Assembly (NCBI RefSeq): GCF_029277305.1
Contig: NZ_CP119526.1
Length of the DNA: 64,000 nucleotides
Origin: Guptibacillus hwajinpoensis
Lineage (GTDB): Bacteria > Bacillota > Bacilli > Bacillales > Guptibacillaceae
Direction: 5' to 3' (one strand)
Shown here: positions 41,303-48,796 of the stretch, piece after piece
Position numbering within the stretch: position 1 is the stretch's first letter
How the letters are laid out: every line of letters starts with the position of its first letter
Program-made: the position numbers and the translations under genes
Notes under the pieces: generated by a model
The model's input: only the letters and a program-made list of their open reading frames with translations
Databases searched by the model: none
What the model was told of the DNA's origin: nothing

Positions 41303-42094
41303 TTATCCTAAAAGCTCTACCCAAATTTTAATAGCAGTACCTAATATCAATAGGGCTAATATAATTTGGAGAACCTTCGTATTTACTTTCTTCCCGAAGT
41401 TCGCTCCTAGTGGTGATGCGATTAAACTTGCGACGATCATCACGACTGCCGGGATAAACAGGACCTGTCCTGTAAAAACCTTACCTGCCGTCGAACCTAT
41501 GGAAGAAATAAATGTAATCGCAAGAGATGATGCAATTGTCATTCGAGTTGGGATCTTTAAAACCAACAACATGATCGGTACAAGAATAAACGCACCGGCT
41601 GCACCGACGATTCCAGCTCCAATACCAACTAGAAATGCAAAGGTAGCAGCTAACCATTTGTTAAAAGTCACTTGATCCATCGGTATATCATCGATATCTT
41701 TTTTCGGAATGAACATCATAATAGCAGCAATTGTAGCCAATATCCCATATACGAGATTTACTCCGCCATCTGTCATGAATTTGGAGCCAAATCCACCGAT
41801 AAAGCTACCGATCAGAATACTAACACCCATATAGAGTATTAATGTTTTGTTTAAATAACCGCCTTTTCGATATGCCCATACACCACCGATTGTAGCGAAT
41901 AGGACTTGCACCGCACTAATACCTGCAACTTCATGGGCAGTGAACGCTGATAATCCTAGGAAAGCTGGAATATAGAGGAGCATTGGATATTTGATGATCG
42001 ATCCGCCAATTCCCACCATTCCTGAGACGAATGAACCGACGAAACCGATTAGAAAGATGACGGTTAAGAAATAAATACTATAGTCCATTTCCAT
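41303..42094 (-). CDS. yrkJ: TauE/SafE family sulfite/sulfonate exporter (YrkJ-like)
   Basis: About 263 residues with eight hydrophobic segments and the TauE/SafE pattern: GSFVSGMVGIGGSIIKYPMLL near the N-terminus and GIGAGIVGAAGAFILVPIML in the middle. It probably exports sulfite or thiosulfate, end products of the operon's persulfide oxidation. I take ATG 42094, 8 bp after AAGG; nearby in-frame ATGs at 42097 and 42088 are possible. Last gene of the operon. Confidence 0.88.
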   Translation of the reverse strand: MEMDYSIYFLTVIFLIGFVGSFVSGMVGIGGSIIKYPMLLYIPAFLGLSAFTAHEVAGISAVQVLFATIGGVWAYRKGGYLNKTLILYMGVSILIGSFIGGFGSKFMTDGGVNLVYGILATIAAIMMFIPKKDIDDIPMDQVTFNKWLAATFAFLVGIGAGIVGAAGAFILVPIMLLVLKIPTRMTIASSLAITFISSIGSTAGKVFTGQVLFIPAVVMIVASLIASPLGANFGKKVNTKVLQIILALLILGTAIKIWVELLG

Positions 42095-42111
42095 CATTTT
42101 CACCTTCTTAT

Positions 42112-42146
42112 CATTTAAATAAGGACCCTGTGGGCCCTTATTTTTT
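42112..42146. terminator. Hairpin between the TusA-like gene and yrkJ-like gene
   Basis: Stem AAATAAGGaCCC / GGcCCTTATTT inside the operon. On the minus strand the T tail is weak, so it may lower but not stop readthrough into the exporter gene. Confidence 0.6.
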
Positions 42147-42152
42147 ATTTAT

Positions 42153-42380
42153 TTATGCTTTTTTAATCCAGAATTTTAGTACGCCATCTTCTTCTGTATC
42201 TTGAAGAAGTTCATGACCACCAGATTTCACCCAAGCTGCGATGTCACTTTTTGCACCTTTATCTGTTGCATGCACCTCAAGTACTTCTCCTGAGTTTAAT
42301 TCCTGAATTGATTTCTTTGTTTTCACGATTGGCATCGGGCATGCCAGACCTTTTGCGTCTAATACTTTAGTTGATTCCAT
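42153..42380 (-). CDS. yrkI: TusA-like sulfurtransferase (YrkI-like)
   Basis: A 75-residue TusA/SirA-like sulfur carrier. The sulfur-accepting Cys is in GLACPMPIVKTKK, residue 14. It moves sulfane sulfur between rhodanese-type donors and acceptors. The sequence is very close to the N-terminal domain of the yrkF-like protein in the same operon, so they arose by duplication. AGGAGG lies before the ATG. Confidence 0.92.
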   Translation of the reverse strand: MESTKVLDAKGLACPMPIVKTKKSIQELNSGEVLEVHATDKGAKSDIAAWVKSGGHELLQDTEEDGVLKFWIKKA

Positions 42381-42394
42381 GATTATCCTCCTTA

Positions 42395-43528
42395 TTATCC
42401 GTGAACCGCACAGCGGTTTGGTCCAATTTCCATCTCACGTTGTTCTTCATTATCAGGGGTAACTTTCCCCATGTTCGTTTTTCTAATTTCTTCATAAGCA
42501 TTTGGCTGTGGCGGAAGATTGTCTGTTACCATGCTTCTAAATTCCTCTTCATCATCTACTTGAAGACCTGAATTTTTCTCATAAAGATCTCCTAATCGCG
42601 CAGATACTTGTCCACCTTCACCTAACTCACTAGAAAATGAGAAGTGAGCAGGTAATACGATTAAGTCATTTGAAAGCTCTTTGTAACAATTGTATAACGT
42701 ATTGCGCAAATCTCCAACCCAGTCTTCAGCCTTACCAGCAAGGTCAGGACGTCCAATTGATTCTACAAATAGAATATCGCCAGTTAGAAGATACTGATCA
42801 TCGATAATGAGTGACGTGCTCCCAATTGTGTGACCTGGTGAATAGATCGGCTGTACTTTCACAGTTGTATTGCCAACGACAATATCGTTTCCTTCTTCAA
42901 GCGGTGTGTAGTCGAACGTAACCTCTGTTGCATCTTTTGGAGGAAGGTTGTACGTTCCATCAACTTTTTCTGCAAGACTACGCCCACCAGAAATATGATC
43001 AGCATGTAGGTGGGTATCGATTAAGTGCTTAATCTGCACACCCTTTTCTTCTGCAAATTTTTCATAAATATCAATCATTCTATTTGTATCAACAATCGCG
43101 GCTTCGCCATCAGACTCAATAAAGTATGATAGACACCCTTTTCCTAGACGGACGAATTGATAAAGGCTTCCATCACCATTTAGATCTGCAATCTTCGTTG
43201 GCTCTAAGTGTTCACTCCAAGCTTTCATTCCGCCCTCAAGAGAATAAACATCTGTAAAGCCAGCTTCATCAAACATTTCCGCCACCATTTGCGATGAACC
43301 GCCTTTAGCACAAATTACGATGATTTCCTGATCCTTACCAAGTTTATCTTCTACATCTTCAATACCATCTAGTAAGTTAAAGTATGGTTCGTTAATGACG
43401 TGCACATTTCCGCCTTCAATTTTCCAATCATCAAATTCATCGGTGTTTCGAACATCAAGGATTGTGGTCTCTTTGTTATTCACAATTTTATTTGCTATTT
43501 CGTTAGTTGTAATCGTCTTTACAGACAA
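42395..43528 (-). CDS. yrkH: Rhodanese-MBL fold persulfide dioxygenase-like protein (YrkH-like)
   Basis: A 377-residue fusion. Residues ~1-110 are a rhodanese domain with active Cys in IVICAKGGSSQM; ~130-340 are a metallo-beta-lactamase domain with THLHADHISGG, YSPGHTIGS and LLTGDILFVESIGRPDL, as in ETHE1/CstB persulfide dioxygenases. It ends NRCAVHG with a further Cys. It should oxidise low-molecular persulfides to thiosulfate or sulfite. Domain order (rhodanese first) matches B. subtilis YrkH and differs from S. aureus CstB. Confidence 0.9.
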   Translation of the reverse strand: MSVKTITTNEIANKIVNNKETTILDVRNTDEFDDWKIEGGNVHVINEPYFNLLDGIEDVEDKLGKDQEIIVICAKGGSSQMVAEMFDEAGFTDVYSLEGGMKAWSEHLEPTKIADLNGDGSLYQFVRLGKGCLSYFIESDGEAAIVDTNRMIDIYEKFAEEKGVQIKHLIDTHLHADHISGGRSLAEKVDGTYNLPPKDATEVTFDYTPLEEGNDIVVGNTTVKVQPIYSPGHTIGSTSLIIDDQYLLTGDILFVESIGRPDLAGKAEDWVGDLRNTLYNCYKELSNDLIVLPAHFSFSSELGEGGQVSARLGDLYEKNSGLQVDDEEEFRSMVTDNLPPQPNAYEEIRKTNMGKVTPDNEEQREMEIGPNRCAVHG

Positions 43529-43547
43529 GATAGAATCCTCCTTATAC

Positions 43548-43946
43548 TTAGAATGTTAATGAGATATTAGCATCCTTCGCATAATCGATATACGATGCTG
43601 CGCCACCAACTTCAATTCCATCAACGAAGTCTTCTTTTTCAAGATTCATAACGTCCATTGTCATTTGGCAAGCAATTAATTTAATATCTAATTCTTGCGC
43701 GATACCAATAAGCTCTTCGATTGATGGTACATTCGTTCTCTCAAAGCCTTCTTGGAAATGCTCTTTTCCTTCAGGAATTGCTAAATTCTTGTGACCTTCT
43801 TTATGGATCAAATTAAGACCTTCAAAAGTAAAGAAGATACCTACCTCTGCATCAGACGCTGCAGCGGCTGTTGCCACATTCAATACTTTATATGCGTCAA
43901 AAAGACTTCCATTCGCTGCGATAATTGCTACTTTTGTATTAGCCAT
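43548..43946 (-). CDS. yrkE: DsrE-family sulfur-relay protein (YrkE-like)
   Basis: A 132-residue DsrE/DsrF-like protein with a Rossmann-like start KVAIIAANGSLFDAYKVL and a conserved Cys in DIKLIACQMTMDVM, probably the sulfur acceptor. These proteins carry sulfane sulfur with TusA partners. Start at ATG 43946, 8 bp after GGAGG; the longer frame's ATG is part of that Shine-Dalgarno. It sits between the yrkF-like and yrkH-like genes. Confidence 0.88.
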   Translation of the reverse strand: MANTKVAIIAANGSLFDAYKVLNVATAAAASDAEVGIFFTFEGLNLIHKEGHKNLAIPEGKEHFQEGFERTNVPSIEELIGIAQELDIKLIACQMTMDVMNLEKEDFVDGIEVGGAASYIDYAKDANISLTF

Positions 43947-43976
43947 CTTAAATTCCTCCATTTAAATAAAGTGTAA

Positions 43977-44549
43977 TTAATTACTTTTCTCTGTTGGGCC
44001 CTGCCAGTCGGACATGCCCGGTACAACGTTCTTCACATTTTTGTAACCTTTTTCACTTAGTTTTTGAGCAGCTAAATCACTACGGTTACCAGTACGGCAT
44101 ATGACGTGAATATCCCCATCCTGGTTAAGTTCGTTGAAACGTTCTTCTAGTTCCCCCAGGGGTATGTTCACCGCGCCTGGAATGTGTCCGAACGCATATT
44201 CAGCAGGTTCACGTACATCCAAGATCGATATATTTTCTTCACCATCTAATTTGCTACGAAGACCGTCTAGATCAAGAACATTTTCATGCTTCTTTTCCTC
44301 AGATGTTTCTTCTTCACTTGCTTTTCTTATATAGTGCTTCAGAACTTCTCCGTCTTCTACAGTGCCTAAATACTGATGTCCTGTAGATTCTGACCAAGCT
44401 TTAATATCAGCAGTTGATCCTTTATCTGTTGCTTGTACTTCGATGACGTGACCTGGATCCAGATTCTTTATTGCTTTCTTGGTTTTAACGATCGGCATCG
44501 GACACGCTAATCCTTTTGCGTCCAAGGTTTCATTTGCTACTAAGCTCAT
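43977..44549 (-). CDS. yrkF: TusA-rhodanese fusion sulfurtransferase (YrkF-like)
   Basis: About 190 residues: an N-terminal TusA domain (Cys in GLACPMPIVKTK) joined by an acidic linker (SEEETSEEKKHE) to a rhodanese domain with active Cys in HVICRTGNRSDLAA. The fusion lets sulfur pass from rhodanese Cys to TusA Cys in one chain. It matches B. subtilis YrkF. ATG at 44549 (or 44552) follows AAAGGAGG. Confidence 0.92.
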   Translation of the reverse strand: MSLVANETLDAKGLACPMPIVKTKKAIKNLDPGHVIEVQATDKGSTADIKAWSESTGHQYLGTVEDGEVLKHYIRKASEEETSEEKKHENVLDLDGLRSKLDGEENISILDVREPAEYAFGHIPGAVNIPLGELEERFNELNQDGDIHVICRTGNRSDLAAQKLSEKGYKNVKNVVPGMSDWQGPTEKSN

Positions 44550-44562
44550 CATGAATCCTCCT

Positions 44563-44862
44563 TTATTTCTCTACATCGTCTTTCCATTCAAGCATGCCGC
44601 CTGTCATATTTCGTACGTTGTAGCCTTTCTCATCTAACAATTGATAAGCCTTACCGCTTCGTCCGCCTGAACGGCATACCATGATATGTTCTTTGGATTG
44701 ATCAATTTCATCTAATCTGTCTGGCAATTCACCTAAAGGAATATGAGTTGCACCTGAAATCTTACCTTGTGCTACCTCTTCGTCCTCACGCACATCAATA
44801 ATGCTTAGATTTTCATTATTTTTTACTTTTTTTGCTACATCTTCTGGTTTAATTTCCTTCAT
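44563..44862 (-). CDS. Single-domain rhodanese, first gene of the sulfur operon
   Basis: A 99-residue rhodanese domain with the active-site Cys in IMVCRSGGRSGKA and IIDVREDEEVAQG. It should accept sulfane sulfur from persulfides or thiosulfate. I start it at ATG 44862, 7-8 bp after AAGGAGGT; the ATG at 44868 overlaps the ribosome site. B. subtilis yrkE-J has no separate single rhodanese at this place to my knowledge, so it looks like an addition. Confidence 0.9.
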   Translation of the reverse strand: MKEIKPEDVAKKVKNNENLSIIDVREDEEVAQGKISGATHIPLGELPDRLDEIDQSKEHIMVCRSGGRSGKAYQLLDEKGYNVRNMTGGMLEWKDDVEK

Positions 44863-44915
44863 GTTCATTACCTCCTTGAGTATTACTTATTCCCCAAATC
44901 AATCCATCTCATCAT

Positions 44916-44929
44916 TACCCATGTGGGTA
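44916..44929. promoter_or_regulatory. Second CsoR/CstR-type operator in the leader
   Basis: TACCCATGTGGGTA, a perfect 14-bp palindrome, lies 54 bp upstream of the first rhodanese start and downstream of the promoter. It shares the TACCCATG core with the upstream operator. Confidence 0.7.
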
Positions 44930-44976
44930 TGAGATGAAATAAAAAAATATAATATTTCTTTGTTAACCACATCGTC

Positions 44977-45005
44977 ATTTTATACCCATGGGGGTATCTT
45001 GTCAA
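44977..45005 (-). promoter_or_regulatory. Promoter of the sulfur operon with CsoR/CstR-type operator in the spacer
   Basis: On the minus strand TTGACA (45000-45005) and TAAAAT (44977-44982) are 17 bp apart. The palindrome ATACCC-ATGG-GGGTAT (44982-44997) fills the spacer. G/C-tracts flanked by ATA/TAT are typical for CsoR and CstR operators, so a persulfide-sensing repressor would block RNA polymerase here. The rest of the 460-bp gap to 45285 is AT-rich with no gene. Confidence 0.85.
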
Positions 45006-45284
45006 ATAAAGCGTAAAAGGATGAACCATTCATAAACAATCATTTTTTCAATCCTTTTCATAAGTACTATTACCAGTTAACATGAAAAGTTAAACATACT
45101 ATTCATAAGAAAATTAATATATTTTATTAATTTTTATTAATTCAGCGTTGATTTGCTGCCTTTATGTCCACCAAATAAATTTTTAATTTATTGATAACTC
45201 AGAACCGCTAAAACCCGGTAACGAAGCTCTCCAAGTATACTCACCATTTCATATCTCTCAAAACAAATGCAACCTAAACAAAAA

Positions 45285-45320
45285 ACCCCTATTCCTTAAA
45301 CGTTTAGGAATAGAGGTTCT
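45285..45320 (-). terminator. Terminator of the Eis-like gene
   Basis: Stem CCTATTCCTTAAAC / GTTTAGGAATAGAGG followed on the minus strand by GGGGTTTTTTG. Confidence 0.85.
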
Positions 45321-45328
45321 CTCTCACT

Positions 45329-46504
45329 CTAGAAAAAGTCCATAAAATTCGTTTCCCTCTCAGGCACAATCTTCTTCAAAAGCTCCAAGTCTTTCTCAGA
45401 ACCTTCCAACAACCCTGCTTCATATAGAAACTCAGCTTTCTGATACCCAGTTAAAATAGCTGTAAGTGTATTGATTGAACAGCGGAGTCCACGTTTTGGT
45501 GGATGTTCACATGACGCGTTAACTTTATCGCCACGGTAAATATCCACTCCATCACTCTTAATATGAAAGCTTCCGTTGTTCCACTCTGCATGGTCATCAT
45601 TAATATGTAAGAAGAGTGATTCATTTTGATCAAGTGTAAAGGGATAGTCAGTTAGGAAAGATTCTACATCTACGATTCGAGCCATGAAATAGGCTTCTAC
45701 CTTTGTTTTCACTTTTGGATTGGCAAGGAGAAAAGGGAAAGGATCACCTTCATGCGTAAGGAGCGTACCGTTATCAATCATGGAGTCATGCTGACAAAAG
45801 TAATTCCAGAGACCACGTCTAGCTTCGCCGTCTAGACAGACGAATTCCTCTATTTCAAGCGAATGGTCTTTTATTTGATAATATGCGTAGCCAGTTATCT
45901 CTCCACTTCTATTTGTATAGCTTGCAAATAAGAAACCTTCAGAATAGACGCGTTCTTTCCACCAGTCCTCCGTTCGAGCGAGCATTCCGTTAAAGCGATT
46001 GGCGAACGTTTCGTATACTGGGTTAAGCGTCTCATACACTTGCTCTAGCGGAATTCGGCGCACTTTTCCACTTACGCAAGGTAATGGCTTAAAGTCTTCT
46101 TTTTTCAATTTGAGCTTTTTCCAACTACTCAGAACTTCAAAACCAAATTTGCGGTAAAACGAAATATCAAATGGGTGTAGGTAAGAAATGCTTTGTCCTT
46201 TGTTTTTCATCTTAGATAAAGCATGACGAAGAAGCTTCGCAACTCGTCCTCCCCTTCTATATTCGGGATATGTAGCAACTGAGGCAATTCCGCCCATTGC
46301 AAACTGTTTTCCGGCGATCCACGTCTTAAAGTTAATAAGGTGAAGTTTGGCTGCAAGATCATCGCCATCGAAGTCTCCCCACATCTCATGTTTTAGGTAA
46401 GCTGCTTTCCGTTTTTCTAAATCCTTTTCAGGGACATGATATTGAAATGCATATTCGGAAAGTCGAATGGCATCCATTACTTCATGTTTTTCAAGTTTAC
46501 GCAT
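45329..46504 (-). CDS. GNAT N-acetyltransferase, Eis-like
   Basis: A 391-residue protein with two GNAT-like domains and a C-terminal SCP2-like part, the plan of Eis enzymes. The acetyl-CoA region is GGIASVATYPEYRRGGRVAKLLR and FYRKFGFEVLS, with FD(I)SFYRKFGF typical of the family. In mycobacteria Eis acetylates aminoglycosides and proteins; here the substrate is unknown. Its start overlaps the stop of the upstream membrane protein by 8 bp, so they are co-translated. Confidence 0.87.
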   Translation of the reverse strand: MRKLEKHEVMDAIRLSEYAFQYHVPEKDLEKRKAAYLKHEMWGDFDGDDLAAKLHLINFKTWIAGKQFAMGGIASVATYPEYRRGGRVAKLLRHALSKMKNKGQSISYLHPFDISFYRKFGFEVLSSWKKLKLKKEDFKPLPCVSGKVRRIPLEQVYETLNPVYETFANRFNGMLARTEDWWKERVYSEGFLFASYTNRSGEITGYAYYQIKDHSLEIEEFVCLDGEARRGLWNYFCQHDSMIDNGTLLTHEGDPFPFLLANPKVKTKVEAYFMARIVDVESFLTDYPFTLDQNESLFLHINDDHAEWNNGSFHIKSDGVDIYRGDKVNASCEHPPKRGLRCSINTLTAILTGYQKAEFLYEAGLLEGSEKDLELLKKIVPERETNFMDFF

Positions 46505-47102
46505 GGTAGTCCTCCTGTATCGTTTGTTGTTTTTTCATAGTAACAATGAGTGGTCCTATAATTGGAAGGATGCCTGCAAGTCCTGATACTTGATCTCGAT
46601 CGCGTAACGCGATGATCGAAAGTACTGTTAACACTGCGAAATCAATTGTCATAACATGAACAAAGTTCGATTCAAGAAATGCTTTTTCATAAACACCGGG
46701 CTCTCTTGCTACAAGGCCATACACCATTAGTACGATCGTTAGTAGCATAAGAATTACGGCAAGCACTTTGGATGAAAGAAGTCGCTGTACCTTCTCAGGT
46801 ATTCGATTTGCTCGTTCTACTTTCCTGTTTAGAATAAAATAAGGCAGTAAGCTAAAAGCTCCTAGAGCAAATGAACCAAGAACGAAAGGCCATGCTGGTA
46901 CAGAGCCTTGATCAGACCGAAGAAGCAGAATACAAAATACAGCTGGCCAAACCCCAAGCAATGAAAACATAGCAAGCAAGCCTGGATCTGGTTCATTCAT
47001 CGTTAGTAAGTCAGATAAATAGCTACCACTCCCATCTGGTGCTATAAATGCTGAATAGAAAATAAATCCAACCCATATAATAAGTAATATGATCCTTTTC
47101 AT
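46497..47102 (-). CDS. Multi-pass membrane protein, function unknown
   Basis: About 201 residues with an N-terminal hydrophobic start (MKRIILLIIWVGFIFYSAF) and about five membrane segments. The middle segment PDPGLLAMFSLLGVWPAVFCILLL resembles uncharacterised DUF2834-like or related membrane proteins, but I do not assign a family. It precedes and overlaps the Eis-like gene. ATG 47102 is preferred over GTG 47114. Confidence 0.65.
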   Translation of the reverse strand: MKRIILLIIWVGFIFYSAFIAPDGSGSYLSDLLTMNEPDPGLLAMFSLLGVWPAVFCILLLRSDQGSVPAWPFVLGSFALGAFSLLPYFILNRKVERANRIPEKVQRLLSSKVLAVILMLLTIVLMVYGLVAREPGVYEKAFLESNFVHVMTIDFAVLTVLSIIALRDRDQVSGLAGILPIIGPLIVTMKKQQTIQEDYHA

Positions 47103-47189
47103 TGTTCGTCCCACTTTCTATTACATCTACTTACAGCATAAAGTTAGGACGAATAAATCTCAAATATGTGTACAATTTTCAAACAATTG

Positions 47190-47198
47190 TGGTATACT
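47190..47198 (+). promoter_or_regulatory. Extended -10 promoter of the 94-residue protein gene
   Basis: TGGTATACT provides a TGn extension and a good -10 hexamer; the -35 region (TGTACA, 47169-47174) is only a partial match with 18 bp spacing. Confidence 0.5.
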
Positions 47199-47284
47199 AA
47201 TTGTAACAAAACATTCACAAATTATTCTTAGTTTCGACACATAAATAATTTGTAAGCGGTATCAATTAAAGGAGTTGTTCACTT

Positions 47285-47569
47285 ATGGATGTCTATATGG
47301 TTTATCTTTTCGTCATTACAGCTACACCGTTGTTTCTGTGGCAGGATTATAGAAAGCTTGCACTTGCTCACATTCCATTCATTGTAACGATTTGGGCTCT
47401 GCTAATCTTCTATATCGGTGGCGGTATGACTCCAGCAGCACATACACTCTTTATCTCACTATTTGTCATTAATGTTCTGTTCGCTCACCTTGCTGCATAT
47501 CTCATCTTTGCACGTCCTTTCCTTAAGGAACGTTCACTTGCGAAGAAGATGTCACCAACTAAAGAATAA
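47285..47569 (+). CDS. Small membrane protein, function unknown
   Basis: A 94-residue protein with three hydrophobic segments and a basic C-terminal tail (KERSLAKKMSPTKE). AAAGGAG lies 8-9 bp before the ATG and a terminator follows closely. No family is recognised. It is divergent from the membrane protein/Eis pair and convergent with qoxD, so it seems monocistronic. Confidence 0.7.
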   Translation: MDVYMVYLFVITATPLFLWQDYRKLALAHIPFIVTIWALLIFYIGGGMTPAAHTLFISLFVINVLFAHLAAYLIFARPFLKERSLAKKMSPTKE

Positions 47570-47573
47570 TACA

Positions 47574-47612
47574 AAAAAGCTGTCCACCATTTCCAGGTGA
47601 ACAGCTTTATTT
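47574..47612 (+). terminator. Terminator after the 94-residue protein gene
   Basis: Stem AAAGCTGTcCACC / GGTGaACAGCTTT with a 6-7 nt loop. Confidence 0.85.
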
Positions 47613-47615
47613 ATT

Positions 47616-47840
47616 TGGCTTTTTTCTAAAAGTTTGTTGTTTTTAATAGATGTATTAAAAGAAACACTTAGCTGATTGGAGCGAAAGGATGCTCGACTCC
47701 TGCAGGATTAGCGGGACAGGTTAGACCCCACAGGCGCGCCTTACGCGCCGAGGAGGCTCACCGCCCGCCCCGCGGAAAGCGAGGATCCTGGAGCGAAAAT
47801 CAGCTACCACTTTTAAAACAGCATATCTTTTGAATAAAGC
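47616..47840 (+). repeat. Palindromic intergenic element, copy 7 (long form)
   Basis: It runs from GGCTTTTTTCTAAAAGTTTG to GAATAAAGC. Both core halves are present: GGATGCTCGACTCCTGCAGG and CCGCCCCGCGGAAAGCGAGGATCC. The ends are more diverged than in other copies. It lies between the convergent small gene and qoxD. Confidence 0.85.
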
Positions 47841-47848
47841 TTTTTTAT

Positions 47849-48169
47849 TTACATATAATGCATGCCGAATGACATAACCCAGATCGTTCCTGCCACAACC
47901 GCAACAGCGATAAAAACGGCGTATAGAATCGTACCAACTTGAACAGTACTATCTTCACTCTCAGTAATGTGCATAAACATTAAGAGTTGAATGGTTGCTT
48001 GCACTAGTGCAAGTCCTACGACAATCACCATGATTGTTGTGAGACTAAAACCTGAGTAGAAACCAATCCAGAGAGCTAATAACGTTAATACGATCGATAG
48101 ACCGAATCCTACGACGTGGCTCCATGGAAAGTGACTATGACTGTTTGTCTGCTCGTTGTTAGAGGCCAT
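47849..48169 (-). CDS. qoxD: Cytochrome aa3 quinol oxidase subunit IV
   Basis: A 106-residue membrane protein with three hydrophobic segments, including HVVGFGLSIVLTLLALW and IQLLMFMHITESED, as in QoxD/CyoD. It stabilises the quinol oxidase. It starts 1 bp after the qoxC stop, is the last gene of qoxABCD, and a repeat element lies behind it with no clear separate terminator. Confidence 0.92.
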   Translation of the reverse strand: MASNNEQTNSHSHFPWSHVVGFGLSIVLTLLALWIGFYSGFSLTTIMVIVVGLALVQATIQLLMFMHITESEDSTVQVGTILYAVFIAVAVVAGTIWVMSFGMHYM

Positions 48170-48170
48170 C

Positions 48171-48779
48171 TTACATCACCATCCCATACAAGTAGACTGC
48201 CGTGAAGATGAAGATCCACACAACGTCAAGAAAGTGCCAATAAAGACTTGAAATAAAGACCTTTCTTGATGTATCTGGTGTTAATCCACGCTGTTTTAAT
48301 TGAATGAGAATCAAGATAATCCATCCAATTCCCAATGTCACGTGGGCACCGTGAGTTCCAACAAGAACAAAGAATGCTGACCAGTACGCGCTTGTTGTCA
48401 GTGCAGCACCTTCATGGATATAATGCACGAACTCATATATTTCAAAGCCTAGGAATCCTAGACCAAGTGCTAGTGTAATCCCAATCCAGACAAACACGCC
48501 TTTAAGCGAGTGGTTTCTCATATAATGAATCGCTAGTCCACAAGTAAAACTACTTGTTAGTAGCAAGAATGTTTCAATTAACACACCTGAGATTTCAAAA
48601 AGCTCTGCTGGGCCAGGACCGTCTGCAGTACGTCCTACTAATACTAGGTAGGTCGCAAACAGTGTTGAAAAGAGCGCGATCTCTGCACCGAGGAAAATCC
48701 AGAACCCTAGAATATTCAGACGGCCTGTTTCCGTCTGATATTCTAAAGGCGTGTTAGGAGAATGTTCGACTGCTTCCAT
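48171..48779 (-). CDS. qoxC: Cytochrome aa3 quinol oxidase subunit III
   Basis: A 202-residue subunit III with five hydrophobic segments and the motifs GFWIFLGAEIALFSTLFATY and GTHGAHVTLGIGWI. It is needed for assembly and stability of the quinol oxidase. It lies between qoxB and qoxD with short spacers and a GGAGG ribosome site. Confidence 0.94.
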   Translation of the reverse strand: MEAVEHSPNTPLEYQTETGRLNILGFWIFLGAEIALFSTLFATYLVLVGRTADGPGPAELFEISGVLIETFLLLTSSFTCGLAIHYMRNHSLKGVFVWIGITLALGLGFLGFEIYEFVHYIHEGAALTTSAYWSAFFVLVGTHGAHVTLGIGWIILILIQLKQRGLTPDTSRKVFISSLYWHFLDVVWIFIFTAVYLYGMVM

Positions 48780-48796
48780 GCTTCACGCCTCCTTTA

